From NCBI RefSeq assembly GCF_004310865.1, contig NZ_SIXI01000004.1:434001-498000 (forward strand): a DNA stretch of 64,000 nucleotides, written 5' to 3'. Source of the DNA: Aquabacterium lacunae. GTDB taxonomy: Bacteria > Pseudomonadota > Gammaproteobacteria > Burkholderiales > Burkholderiaceae_C. Below, in pieces: positions 1-9,040 of the stretch. The position numbers and the translations under genes were made by a program. Each line of letters starts with the position of its first letter. Position 1 is the stretch's first letter. The notes beneath the pieces are model-generated. The model saw only the letters and a program-made list of their open reading frames with translations, had not been told where the DNA came from and did not search any database.

Positions 1-1830
1 GGCCAGGTCATCGACCTCGTCGTACTTGCTTGGGTCGTCGGTCACCACCACGGTGCGCACCACGCCTTCGGCCTGCAGCTCGCGCGTGATGGCGGGCACC
101 GACAGGTTGCCGTCGAGCGGCTGGCCGCCGGTCATGGCCACCGCGTCGTTGTAGAGAATCTTGTAGGTGATGTCCACACGGGCTGCGATCGATTGCCGCA
201 CGGCCAGCAGGCCCGAGTGGAAGTAGGTGCCATCGCCCAGGTTGGCGAACACATGGGCCTCGTTCGTGAACGGGGCCTGGCCCACCCAGCCCACGCCCTC
301 ACCGCCCATGGCCGTGAAGGTGCTGGTGCGGCGGTCCATCCAGTTGACCATGTAGTGGCAACCGATGCCGGCCATGGCACGCGAGCCCTCGGGCACACGG
401 GTGGAGGTGTTGTGCGGGCAGCCACTGCAGAACCAGGGCGGCCGCTCGGCGCTGCCGGTGGTGGCCAGCAAGGCCTCGGCCTCGCGCTCCTTGGCCTCGA
501 TCACGGCCAGGCGCTCGGCCACATGGCGGCGCACATCCGCATCCACGCGGGCCAGCAGGCCGGTGGCCTCCAGGCGTTGCGCAATGGCCTTGGCGATGAG
601 CGCAGGGTTCAGGTCGGCCTTGGCGCGCAGCAGCCAGTGGCCACTGGGGTTGGGGCGGCTCCACTCGCCACCCGAGCGGTCGGCATGGTCGGGCCCGAAC
701 TTGCCCAGCACCTGCGGGCGCACGTCTTCGCGCCAGTTGTACAGCTCCTCCTTGAGCTGGTACTCGATCATCTGGCGCTTTTCTTCGATCACCAGGATCT
801 CTTGCAGACCGGTGGCGAACTCGCGCGTGATGCTGGCCTCCAGCGGCCACACCACACCCACCTTGTGCACACGCAGGCCCAGACGCGCGGCCAGGTCATC
901 GTCAATGCCCAGGTCGACCAGGGCCTGGCGCGTGTCGTTGTAGGCCTTGCCACTGGCGATCAGGCCCAGGCGGGCCTCGGGGCTGTCGATCACGGTGTGG
1001 TTCAGCCGGTTGGCGCGCACATAGGCCAGGGCGGCATACCACTTGTGGTCCATCAGCCGGGCCTCTTGCGCCAGGGCCGTGTCAGGCCAGCGGATGTGCA
1101 GGCCGCCTTCGGGCATGTCGAACTCGGGCAGCACGATGTGCACGCGGTCGGGGTCGACCCACACGCTGGTTGAGGATTCGACCACCTCCTGGATGGTCTT
1201 GAGCCCGGCCCACAGGCCCGAGAAACGGCTCAGGGCCCAGGCGTGCAGGCCCAGGTCCAGGATCTCCTGCACATTGGCCGGGAAGAACACCGGGATGCCG
1301 CAGGCCTTGAACACGTGGTCGCTCTGGTGGGCCAGCGACGAACTCTTGGCCACGTGGTCGTCACCGGCCACCGCGATCACGCCGCCATGCCGCGCCGTGC
1401 CGGCCATGTTGGCGTGCTTGAACACGTCCACGCTGCGGTCCACCCCCGGGCCCTTTCCGTACCAGAGGCTGAACACGCCATCGAAGCGGCGCTGCTCGGG
1501 GTACAGATCGAGTTGCTGCGAGCCCCACACGGCCGTGGCCGCGAGCTCTTCGTTCACCCCGGGCTGGAACACCACCTGGTGCTGCTGCAGGTGCGCACGC
1601 GCCTTCCACAGCGACTGGTCATAAGCGCCCAGGGGCGAGCCCCGGTAGCCGCTGACGAAGCCGGCAGTGTTGAGGCCCGCAGCCACATCGCGTGTGCGCT
1701 GCAGCATGGGCAATCGCACCAGGGCCTGTACGCCGCTCATGAAGGCGCGGCCATGGTCGAGGGCGTACTTGTCGTCCAGCGTGAGCGACGCCAGCGCACG
1801 GCGCACCGAATCGGGCAAGGGAGCGTTCAT
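1..1830 (-). CDS. Fused indolepyruvate ferredoxin oxidoreductase, N-terminal 610 residues (cut by window start)
   Basis: Thiamine-diphosphate enzyme that oxidatively decarboxylates aryl- or other 2-oxoacids to acyl-CoA. The protein starts MNAPLPDSVRRALASL with an AGGAGG ribosome binding site five bases before the ATG. The N-terminal oxidoreductase part carries a YRGSPLGAYD stretch near residues 60-70. A later CSGCPHNTSTR segment is followed by a thiamine-diphosphate pocket, NLGDGTYFHSG and then ILYNDAVAMTGGQ. The reading frame is still open at base 1, so the C-terminal half, including the gamma-type domain expected in fused forms of about 1150-1190 residues, lies outside. It diverges from the liu operon with 177 bases between the two starts. 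The substrate is not shown by the sequence; indolepyruvate is the family name, and a branched-chain 2-oxoacid is possible. Confidence 0.9.
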   Translation of the reverse strand, partial: MNAPLPDSVRRALASLTLDDKYALDHGRAFMSGVQALVRLPMLQRTRDVAAGLNTAGFVSGYRGSPLGAYDQSLWKARAHLQQHQVVFQPGVNEELAATAVWGSQQLDLYPEQRRFDGVFSLWYGKGPGVDRSVDVFKHANMAGTARHGGVIAVAGDDHVAKSSSLAHQSDHVFKACGIPVFFPANVQEILDLGLHAWALSRFSGLWAGLKTIQEVVESSTSVWVDPDRVHIVLPEFDMPEGGLHIRWPDTALAQEARLMDHKWYAALAYVRANRLNHTVIDSPEARLGLIASGKAYNDTRQALVDLGIDDDLAARLGLRVHKVGVVWPLEASITREFATGLQEILVIEEKRQMIEYQLKEELYNWREDVRPQVLGKFGPDHADRSGGEWSRPNPSGHWLLRAKADLNPALIAKAIAQRLEATGLLARVDADVRRHVAERLAVIEAKEREAEALLATTGSAERPPWFCSGCPHNTSTRVPEGSRAMAGIGCHYMVNWMDRRTSTFTAMGGEGVGWVGQAPFTNEAHVFANLGDGTYFHSGLLAVRQSIAARVDITYKILYNDAVAMTGGQPLDGNLSVPAITRELQAEGVVRTVVVTDDPSKYDEVDDLA

Positions 1831-2007
1831 CACGACCTCCTTTGCGGTGGGAACCACCTCGCGGGCTTGACCACCGCGCTTTCAGTGTAGGCAGCATGCG
1901 CGCCTTGTGCACGCCCTTAAGGGTCAATACCGGGGTGCTGGCGCGGCAATTTGTCGCACCATGAATTCGCCGCTCGGTCCCATACTGGCTTCAAGAGGTC
2001 TCAGCCC

Positions 2008-3621
2008 ATGCCGGTCATTGAATCGCGTCTGAACCCACGCAGCGAGAGCTTCCTGGCCCATGCCCAGGCGGTGCGTGCCCTCAATGCCGACCTGCACCAG
2101 CAATTGGCCCGGGTGGCCGAAGGCGGTGGTGCGGCAGCGCGTCAGAAGCATGTGGCGCGCGGCAAGCTGCTGCCGCGCGACCGCATCGACGCCTTGCTCG
2201 ATGAAGGCTCGCCCTTTCTGGAAGTGGCGCCGCTGGCCGCACTGAACCTGTACGACAACCAGGCCCCGGGTGCGGGTGTGATCGCGGGCATTGGCCGCAT
2301 CCACGGCACCGAGTGCATGGTGGTGTGCAACGACGCCACCGTGAAAGGCGGCACCTACTTCCCGCTCACGGTGAAGAAGCACCTGCGCGCACAAGAGATC
2401 GCGCTGCAGAACCAGCTACCATGCGTGTACCTGGTCGATTCGGGCGGCGCCTTCCTGCCCCTGCAGGACGAGGTGTTCCCTGACCGTGACCACTTCGGCC
2501 GCATCTTCTACAACCAGGCCCAGATGAGCGCGGCGGGCATCCCGCAGATCGCCGTGGTGCTGGGCTCGTGCACGGCCGGTGGCGCCTATGTGCCGGCCAT
2601 GTGCGACGAGACCATCATCGTGCGCGAGCAAGGCACCATCTTCCTGGGCGGCCCGCCGCTGGTCAAAGCCGCCACCGGTGAAGACGTGAGCGCCGAAGAC
2701 CTGGGCGGCGGCGACGTGCACACGCGCCTGTCGGGCGTGGCCGACCACCTGGCCGAGAACGACCTGCACGCCCTGGCCCTGGCCCGTCAGGCCGTGGCAC
2801 GCCTGAACCGCACGCCGCGCCAGCCGGTGCCGCATGCGCCGGTGGCCCCACGCTACAGCGCCGATGAACTCGATGGCCTGGCGCCCATCGACCCGCGCCA
2901 GCCGCTCGACATGCACGAGGTTGTCGCTCGCCTGGTCGATGACTCGGTCTTCGATGAATTCAAGGCCCGCTACGGCAGCACCTTGCTCACGGGCTTTGCG
3001 CGCATCGAAGGCATGGAGGTGGGCATCGTGGCCAACCAGGGCATCCTGTTCGCCGAAAGCGCCGACAAGGGCGCGCACTTCATCGAGCTGTGCTGCCAAC
3101 GCGGCACGCCGCTGGTGTTCCTGCAGAACATCACCGGCTTCATGGTGGGCCGGCAGGCCGAGAACGCCGGCATTGCACGCGCCGGGGCCAAGCTGGTGAT
3201 GGCCGTGTCGTGCGCGCAAGTGCCCAAGTTCACCGTGGTGCTGGGCGGCAGCTTTGGCGCGGGCAACTACGGCATGTGTGGCCGAGCCTTCAACCCGCGC
3301 ATGCTGTGGATGTGGCCCACGGCCCGCATCAGCGTGATGGGTGGCGAGCAGGCCGCTTCGGTACTGGCCACCGTGAAACGCGACAGCCTGCAGGCGCAGG
3401 GCCAGGCCTGGTCGGCCGACGACGAAGCCGCGTTCAAGGCGCCCATCCGCGCGCAGTACGAACAGCAAGGCCACCCGTACCACGCCACCGCACGCCTGTG
3501 GGACGACGGCCTGATCTGCCCGGCCGACACGCGGCGTGTGCTGGGCCTGGGCCTGGCCATGGCCCGCCCCCTGATGCCCACAGGCCAGCCGCCCACGCGC
3601 TTTGGCGTGTTCCGCATGTGA
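2008..3621 (+). CDS. liuB: 3-methylcrotonyl-CoA carboxylase beta (carboxyltransferase) subunit
   Basis: Carboxyltransferase half of methylcrotonyl-CoA carboxylase, step four of leucine degradation, working with the biotin subunit encoded two genes downstream. The 537 residues match the usual length of about 535. Glycine-rich crotonase-fold stretches are visible in the first half ([24 protein letters not shown]) and the second ([14 protein letters not shown]). The frame is open from 1951, but the ATG at 2008 was chosen because an AGAGG site lies ten bases before it and the protein then begins [10 protein letters not shown], as family members do. It is the first gene of a four-gene operon. The 177-base region between it and the divergent oxidoreductase should hold both promoters; no convincing -35/-10 pair was found there. 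Confidence 0.95.
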   Translation: MPVIESRLNPRSESFLAHAQAVRALNADLHQQLARVAEGGGAAARQKHVARGKLLPRDRIDALLDEGSPFLEVAPLAALNLYDNQAPGAGVIAGIGRIHGTECMVVCNDATVKGGTYFPLTVKKHLRAQEIALQNQLPCVYLVDSGGAFLPLQDEVFPDRDHFGRIFYNQAQMSAAGIPQIAVVLGSCTAGGAYVPAMCDETIIVREQGTIFLGGPPLVKAATGEDVSAEDLGGGDVHTRLSGVADHLAENDLHALALARQAVARLNRTPRQPVPHAPVAPRYSADELDGLAPIDPRQPLDMHEVVARLVDDSVFDEFKARYGSTLLTGFARIEGMEVGIVANQGILFAESADKGAHFIELCCQRGTPLVFLQNITGFMVGRQAENAGIARAGAKLVMAVSCAQVPKFTVVLGGSFGAGNYGMCGRAFNPRMLWMWPTARISVMGGEQAASVLATVKRDSLQAQGQAWSADDEAAFKAPIRAQYEQQGHPYHATARLWDDGLICPADTRRVLGLGLAMARPLMPTGQPPTRFGVFRM

Positions 3622-3681
3622 CCCAGCCTTTGAAGCCGGATGTGAACCTTCCACGTGAGCCCCACCCCGCAGGAGACGACC

Positions 3682-4479
3682 ATGCCCGATGCTTCCCCTG
3701 TGACCTTGCACCATGAAGGCTGGCGCTGCACCATCACGCTGGACCGGCCCGAGCGCCACAACGCCTTCGATGCCGAGGTGATCGCGCAGCTGACCCAGGC
3801 CTTTGCGCAGGCGGCTGAGCCCGCCGACACGCGCGTGGTGGTGCTGGCGGCCCGCGGCAGCACCTTCTGCGCGGGCGCCGACCTGCGCTGGATGAAGGCC
3901 ATGGCCTTGCAGACACCCGCTCAGAACGTGGCCGACGCCGAAGCCCTGGCCGCCCTGCTGCATACCGTGCACCAGTGCCCGGTGCCGGTGGTGGCGCAGG
4001 TGCAGGGCGATTGCATGGGCGGTGGCGTGGGCCTGGTGGCCGCTTGCGATGTGGCCCTGGCCTCGCACCAGGCCCACTTTGCACTGAGCGAAGTGCGCCT
4101 GGGCCTGGTGCCCGCCACCATCAGCCCTTACCTGGTGCAGGCCATGGGCCCGCGTGAAGCCACGCGCTGGGCCTTGTCGGGCCAGCGCTTCGAGGCGGCC
4201 ACGGCCCTGCAGACCGGGCTGGTGCACGAGGTGCTGCCGGCGCTGGAACTGCCCGAGCGCGTGCAGGCCTTGTGCGCGCAGTACCGCGCCTGCGGACCGC
4301 AGGCCCTGCGCCAGTGCAAGGCCCTGATGCGCGAGGTGGCGCAGGCCCCGCTGGATGCGGCCTTGCGCCAGCGCACGGCCCACTGGATCGCGCAGGTGCG
4401 CAGCAGCCCCGAAGCGCAAGCCGGCCTGGCCGCCTTTTTGAATCGCCAGCCCATGCCCTGGGCTGCGCCGGAGGCCTGA
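3682..4479 (+). CDS. liuC: Methylglutaconyl-CoA hydratase (enoyl-CoA hydratase family)
   Basis: Crotonase-family hydratase that converts 3-methylglutaconyl-CoA to HMG-CoA in leucine and isovalerate degradation. The 265-residue protein has the family's CoA-binding and oxyanion segments: RPERHNAFD near residue 22, FCAGADLRWMK near 63 and GDCMGGGVGLVAACD near 105. The ATG at 3682 is preceded by AGGAG; an in-frame earlier start at 3655 has no ribosome binding site. Specificity is inferred from its position between the two methylcrotonyl-CoA carboxylase genes; by sequence alone it could be another short-chain enoyl-CoA hydratase. The stop codon is three bases before the start of liuD, so translation is probably coupled. 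Confidence 0.9.
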   Translation: MPDASPVTLHHEGWRCTITLDRPERHNAFDAEVIAQLTQAFAQAAEPADTRVVVLAARGSTFCAGADLRWMKAMALQTPAQNVADAEALAALLHTVHQCPVPVVAQVQGDCMGGGVGLVAACDVALASHQAHFALSEVRLGLVPATISPYLVQAMGPREATRWALSGQRFEAATALQTGLVHEVLPALELPERVQALCAQYRACGPQALRQCKALMREVAQAPLDAALRQRTAHWIAQVRSSPEAQAGLAAFLNRQPMPWAAPEA

Positions 4480-4482
4480 GCC

Positions 4483-6606
4483 ATGCCCAAGCGCTCCTTG
4501 TCGACACCCCAGCCGCCCGGCACGCTGCTGATCGCCAACCGCGGCGAGATCGCCTGCCGCATTGCGCACACGGCCCGCCAGCTGGGCTGGCACACCGTGG
4601 CCGTGTTCTCCGAGGCCGATGCCGGGGCCGCGCATGTGCTGGCCTGCGACCGGGCCGTGTGCATTGGCCCGGCACCGGCCAGCCAAAGCTACCTGAACGT
4701 GCCAAGCCTGCTGCAGGCAGCCCGTGACACGGGTGCGCATGCGGTGCACCCGGGCTATGGATTCCTGAGCGAGAACGCCGACTTCGCCCAGGCCTGTCTC
4801 GACGCGGGGCTGCTGTTCGTGGGCCCACCGCCCGAGGCCATCCGGGCCATGGGCGACAAGGCCGCGGCCAAGCGTTGCATGGCCGAAGCCGGGGTGCCCC
4901 TGGTGCCCGGTTACCACGGCGAGGCGCAAGACCTGCCCACGCTGCAGGCTGAGGCCGAGCGCATCGGCTACCCCGTGATGGTCAAGGCCGTGGCCGGTGG
5001 GGGCGGCAAGGGCATGCGCCTGGTGCACGCACCCTCGCAGTTCGCTGCCGCCCTGGCCGCGTGCCAGCGCGAAGCCCAGGCCAGCTTTGGCGATGCCCGC
5101 GTGCTGCTGGAGCAAGGCCTGATCGCGCCCCGGCACATCGAGGTGCAGGTGTTCTGCGACCGGCATGGCCAGGGCGTGCACCTGTTCGAGCGCGACTGCT
5201 CGGTGCAGCGACGCCACCAGAAGGTGCTGGAAGAAGCCCCGGCCCCCGGCCTGAGCCCGCTGCTGCGCGAACGCATGGGCCAGGCCGCCGTGCTGGCCGC
5301 CCAGAGCGTGGGCTATGTGGGCGCCGGCACGGTGGAGTTCATCTGCGCACAAGACGTGGCCCGCACTGGCCGTTTCTACTTCATGGAAATGAACACGCGC
5401 CTGCAGGTGGAGCACCCCGTGACCGAAGCGCTCACGGGCCTCGACCTGGTGGCGTGGCAACTGCGCGTGGCCCGCGGCGAGCCCCTGCCGCTGGCGCAAG
5501 AACAGATCCGCACGCAGGGCCACGCCATCGAAGCGCGCCTGTGCGCCGAGCAACCCCGCGCGGGCTTCCTGCCGGCCACGGGCACCGTGCACCACCTGCG
5601 CTGGCCACCGCACCGCGCCTGGGCCCCGGCCCCGCTGCGCGTGGACACGGGCCTGCGTGAGGGCGATGCCGTCACGCCACACTACGACGCCATGGTGGCC
5701 AAGCTGATCGCCCATGGGCCCGACCGCGCCACCGCCATCGCACGGCTGCAGGCCGGCCTGGCCCAGCTGCAACTGGCGGGCGTGGCCCACAACGGCGAGT
5801 TGCTGCAACGGGTGCTGGCCCTGCCCGCCTTCCAGCAGGGCCTGGTGCACACCCACCTGATCGACGACCACAGCGACACGCTGCTGGCCCTGCCCGATGC
5901 ACAGGCCGTGCAGCTGGCCCTGGCCGCCTTGGCGCAGCACCTGCGGCAAGCCCCTGTCAATACACCTGCCAACACACCTGGCCAGACACCGCACACTGGC
6001 GGACCCCCCCCCGACCCCTGGGCACGTGGCGATGGCTGGCGCCTGCACGGCCAGCCAAGCCTTCATGGCGAGATGCTGTGGCTCGATGCGCCCACGCCCC
6101 AGCGGCTCGGCCTGCCCCGCCACACCGACGCACAGACAGACGCACACACCGCCCACCTGCTGCCCGCCTGCACCGTGGTGCCCCGCCCGCAGGGTGATGC
6201 ATTTGACGTGTTCACGCCACTGGGCACCTTCGCCTTCGCACGCTGCCAGCCCTTGCAGGACGGGCTGCGCGCCCAGCAGGCACGGGCGCAGGGCCACACC
6301 GGCACGGCCAGCCTGCACGCGCCCATGCCGGGCCGCGTGCTGGCCATCGACGTGCAAGCCGGACAGCGCGTGCAGGCCGGCCAGCGCCTGGCTCTGACCG
6401 AGGCCATGAAGATGGAACACGCCGTGTGCGCCCCGCACGACGGCGTGGTCAGCGAACTGCTGTGCGCCGTGGGCGAAGCCGTCGCGCAGGGCCAGCCCCT
6501 GCTGCGTCTGCAGGGCCTGCACAGTGATGACGCCCCCACCGCATCACCCGCATCCACCACAGCACGCACTGTCTCGTCTGCCCCCACCCGCCCCCATGCG
6601 CCTTGA
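4483..6606 (+). CDS. liuD: 3-methylcrotonyl-CoA carboxylase alpha (biotin) subunit
   Basis: Biotin carboxylase plus biotin carrier subunit that loads CO2 onto biotin with ATP and hands it to LiuB. The 707 residues run in order: biotin carboxylase N-domain (LLIANRGEIACRI near 10), ATP-grasp domain (AVAGGGGKGMRL; FMEMNTRLQVEHPVTE) and a C-terminal biotinyl domain with EAMKMEH, the biotinylated lysine being residue 643. The tail after the biotinyl domain is about 30 residues of low-complexity Ala/Thr/Ser/Pro, and a Thr/Pro-rich linker sits near residues 488-510, a high-GC drift rather than a domain. Propionyl- and acetyl-CoA carboxylase alpha subunits are close relatives; the neighbours make methylcrotonyl-CoA the likely substrate. 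Confidence 0.94.
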   Translation: MPKRSLSTPQPPGTLLIANRGEIACRIAHTARQLGWHTVAVFSEADAGAAHVLACDRAVCIGPAPASQSYLNVPSLLQAARDTGAHAVHPGYGFLSENADFAQACLDAGLLFVGPPPEAIRAMGDKAAAKRCMAEAGVPLVPGYHGEAQDLPTLQAEAERIGYPVMVKAVAGGGGKGMRLVHAPSQFAAALAACQREAQASFGDARVLLEQGLIAPRHIEVQVFCDRHGQGVHLFERDCSVQRRHQKVLEEAPAPGLSPLLRERMGQAAVLAAQSVGYVGAGTVEFICAQDVARTGRFYFMEMNTRLQVEHPVTEALTGLDLVAWQLRVARGEPLPLAQEQIRTQGHAIEARLCAEQPRAGFLPATGTVHHLRWPPHRAWAPAPLRVDTGLREGDAVTPHYDAMVAKLIAHGPDRATAIARLQAGLAQLQLAGVAHNGELLQRVLALPAFQQGLVHTHLIDDHSDTLLALPDAQAVQLALAALAQHLRQAPVNTPANTPGQTPHTGGPPPDPWARGDGWRLHGQPSLHGEMLWLDAPTPQRLGLPRHTDAQTDAHTAHLLPACTVVPRPQGDAFDVFTPLGTFAFARCQPLQDGLRAQQARAQGHTGTASLHAPMPGRVLAIDVQAGQRVQAGQRLALTEAMKMEHAVCAPHDGVVSELLCAVGEAVAQGQPLLRLQGLHSDDAPTASPASTTARTVSSAPTRPHAP

Positions 6607-6618
6607 GAGGAACCCGCC

Positions 6619-7806
6619 ATGCTGCACCTGCCCTCCCTGGACCACGGCCTGAGCCCCGAACTGCAGGCCCTGCGCGACAGCGTGCGTGATTTCGCGCAGG
6701 CCGAGATCGCGCCCCTGGCCGCTCAGGCCGACCGCGACGACGCCTTCCCCCGGCATCTGTGGCCACGACTGGGCGCCATGGGCCTGCTGGGCATCACGGT
6801 CAGCGAGGCCTGGGGTGGCAGCGGCCAGGGCTACCTGGCGCACCTGATCGCCATGGAAGAAATCAGCCGGGCGGCGGGCGGCATTGCGCTGAGCTATGGC
6901 GCGCACTCCAACCTGTGCGTCAACCAAATCCACCGGCATGGCACCGACGCGCAAAAGGCCCGCTACCTGCCACCGCTGATCTCGGGCGAACACGTGGGCG
7001 CGCTGGCCATGAGCGAGCCCGAGGCCGGCTCTGACGTGGTCAGCATGAAACTCACGGCCACGCTGGGCCCGGGCGGCGACCACCACGTGCTGCAGGGCCG
7101 CAAGATGTGGATCACCAACGGCCCGGTGGCCGACACCCTGGTGGTGTACGCCAAGACCGCCCCCGAGCGCGGCGCGCGGGGCATCACGGCCTTCCTGATC
7201 GAACGCGGCATGCCGGGGTTTTCGGTGGCACAGCGGCTCGACAAGCTGGGCATGCGCGGCTCACCCACGGGCGAGCTGGTGTTCGAGCAGGTGCGCGTGC
7301 CTGTGGAGCAGGTGCTGGGCGAGGTCAATGGGGGCGTGCGCGTGCTCATGAGCGGCCTGGACATCGAACGCGCTGTGCTGGCCGGGGGCCCGCTGGGCCT
7401 GATGCAGGCCGTGCTCGACCAGGTGCTGCCGTATGTGCACCAGCGGCGCCAGTTCGGCCAGGCCATCGGCGAGTTCCAGCTGATCCAGGCCAAGGTGGCC
7501 GACCTGTACACCACGCTGCAGGCGGCCCGCTGCTTCGCCTACACCGTGGGCCGCAACCTCGACGCCTGCGGCGAACAGGGGGCGCGCCACCTGCGCAAGG
7601 ACTGTGCGGCCCTGATCCTGTGGGTGGCCGAGCAGGCCACGCGCATGGCCAGCGACGGCATCCAGATCCACGGAGGCAACGGCTACATCAACGACTACCC
7701 CCTGGGCCGCCTGTGGCGCGACGCCAAGCTCTACGAGATCGGGGCCGGCACGTCCGAAATCCGTCGCATGCTGATCGGGCGCGAGCTGTTCGAAGAAACC
7801 CTGTGA
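6619..7806 (+). CDS. liuA: Isovaleryl-CoA dehydrogenase
   Basis: FAD-dependent acyl-CoA dehydrogenase that oxidises isovaleryl-CoA to 3-methylcrotonyl-CoA, passing electrons to electron-transfer flavoprotein. The 395 residues fit the family. [10 protein letters not shown] (near 91-100) and [14 protein letters not shown] (131-144) are acyl-CoA dehydrogenase signatures. The segment [19 protein letters not shown] contains Glu250, at the position of the catalytic base characteristic of isovaleryl-CoA dehydrogenases. A GAGAGG-like ribosome binding site precedes the ATG. It is the last gene of the liu operon here, whereas liuA is usually first. No terminator hairpin was seen in the 150 bases that follow. 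Confidence 0.95.
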   Translation: MLHLPSLDHGLSPELQALRDSVRDFAQAEIAPLAAQADRDDAFPRHLWPRLGAMGLLGITVSEAWGGSGQGYLAHLIAMEEISRAAGGIALSYGAHSNLCVNQIHRHGTDAQKARYLPPLISGEHVGALAMSEPEAGSDVVSMKLTATLGPGGDHHVLQGRKMWITNGPVADTLVVYAKTAPERGARGITAFLIERGMPGFSVAQRLDKLGMRGSPTGELVFEQVRVPVEQVLGEVNGGVRVLMSGLDIERAVLAGGPLGLMQAVLDQVLPYVHQRRQFGQAIGEFQLIQAKVADLYTTLQAARCFAYTVGRNLDACGEQGARHLRKDCAALILWVAEQATRMASDGIQIHGGNGYINDYPLGRLWRDAKLYEIGAGTSEIRRMLIGRELFEETL

Positions 7807-7956
7807 CGCACGCCCCTGAGGATGCTGGGCGCCTGTAATACACTCGAATCAAACGCAACAGCGTGTGGCAGAAGTCCTGCAGTTCGAGGTGCACAACGCC
7901 GATCTCACTGGCGCATGGCCCCAGCACGGCGGGCCTGCTCGCACCGAGGAGACCGC

Positions 7957-8556
7957 ATGCCCCCGTTCCTGCGCACCGCGCTGGCCCTGACCGTGGCCGG
8001 CTGCATGACCTGTTCCCCCCTGACGGCTCAGGCCGCCTCCCTGGAAGGCGTGACGGTGGACGACACCGTGACCGTCAATGGTCAGAAGCTGGTGCTCAAT
8101 GGCATGGCGGTGCGCAAGCGGGGCTATTTCAAGACCGAGGTGTCGGCCTTGTACCTGCCGCAGCGCACCGACAACCCCGAGGTGGTCTACCGCACCAATG
8201 CCATGCGCTACATCCGCATGACCCTGCTGCGCGACCTGCCGCCAGCCACCGCCTCGCGCTTTTTCATCAAGGAATTCACCCAGAACGCCACCGAGGCCGA
8301 GGCCAAGCAGCTCATCAACGAGCTGGGCACGCTGGGGGGCATCTACGGCAGCCTCAACAAGATCAACAAGGGCGATGTGGTCGAGATCATCTGGACCCCG
8401 GGCCCCGGCATGACCGCCCGCTACAACGGCAAGCTGATCACCGAACAGGGTGTGCCCAACCCGCTGTGGTGGGCCGTGTACATGCGCGGCTATGTGGGCC
8501 CGAACGTGTCAGACACCTACCGCAACGGCCTGATGGGGGCCAGCCTGAGCAACTGA
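7957..8556 (+). CDS. Secreted chalcone-isomerase-like protein
   Basis: A 199-residue exported protein of the bacterial chalcone-isomerase-like family, whose role is unknown. The N terminus is a signal peptide: MPPFLRTALALTVAGC, a hydrophobic run, then a likely cleavage after AQA near residue 27. The mature part contains GMAVRKRGYFKTEVSALYLP near residues 49-68, YIRMTLLRD and a tryptophan-rich LWWAVYMRGYVG close to the C terminus. The ATG at 7957 has a GAGGAG site six bases upstream; the open frame reaches back to 7822 without such a site. It follows the liu operon by 150 bases and may have its own promoter. No catalytic function should be assumed from the fold name. Confidence 0.8.
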   Translation: MPPFLRTALALTVAGCMTCSPLTAQAASLEGVTVDDTVTVNGQKLVLNGMAVRKRGYFKTEVSALYLPQRTDNPEVVYRTNAMRYIRMTLLRDLPPATASRFFIKEFTQNATEAEAKQLINELGTLGGIYGSLNKINKGDVVEIIWTPGPGMTARYNGKLITEQGVPNPLWWAVYMRGYVGPNVSDTYRNGLMGASLSN

Positions 8557-8583
8557 CCCGGTCGTGGCACCGCAAATCGCGGC

Positions 8584-8886
8584 TCAGCGCTTGGGTTCGC
8601 GACGTTGCCAGAGCTGCTCGCGCAGCCGGCTGACGAACTGCTCGCGATTGAAGCCACAGCGCTCGGCCGCTGCGGGCCAGCCCTGGGCCACCTGAGGGGC
8701 CAACTGGCGCACCAGGGCCTGGAGGTCTTGCGCGTGGCCATACCAGCGGGCACGCGACAGCGTGGCGGCCGCGCAGGCCCCTTCATCCGGGTTCGCTTTC
8801 AGGAACTCGGCCCAGGCGCCCGGGTTGAAGCGGGCTTGCTGGTGGGTGCAGAAACTCAGCAGTTGTTGTTCGACTTGTCGGTTCAT
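8584..8886 (-). CDS. Unknown 100-residue protein
   Basis: I do not recognise this protein. It is 100 residues, soluble and charged, with Cys at 13, 38 and 76 and an Arg/Lys-rich C terminus (QLWQRREPKR). No signal peptide or membrane segment is visible. The ATG at 8886 has a GAGG motif about five bases upstream. It is convergent with the chalcone-isomerase-like gene, 27 bases between stops, and lies downstream of the glk terminator, so it probably has its own promoter. Coding is supported by the start context and by compact packing, not by homology. Confidence 0.5.
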   Translation of the reverse strand: MNRQVEQQLLSFCTHQQARFNPGAWAEFLKANPDEGACAAATLSRARWYGHAQDLQALVRQLAPQVAQGWPAAAERCGFNREQFVSRLREQLWQRREPKR

Positions 8887-8966
8887 GTTGCCTCGACAAC
8901 AGTGACATGCATGCCTTCAAAACGCGACACAGACGCGATTGGATGACAGCCGGGGCACCACACACG

Positions 8967-9012
8967 CAAAAAAATGCGGGGTTTTCCGGGCCTGTTGTCC
9001 GAAAAACCCCGC
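8967..9012 (-). terminator. Rho-independent terminator of the lamB-gts-glk operon
   Basis: GCGGGGTTTTCCGG at 8976-8989 pairs with CCGAAAAACCCCGC at 8999-9012 with one mismatch. On the minus strand the stem is followed by a run of seven T (8968-8974). It lies 28 bases past the glk stop. Confidence 0.85.
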
Positions 9013-9040
9013 CAAGACCGCGGGTCGACTCTGAAAACGT

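Noticed and set aside
2416-6522. Very long open frame (1368 codons) on the minus strand opposite the liu operon
   Set aside because: It is a shadow of high-GC codon use in liuB, liuC and liuD, which are clearly real; its translation is His/Gly/Gln-rich low complexity.
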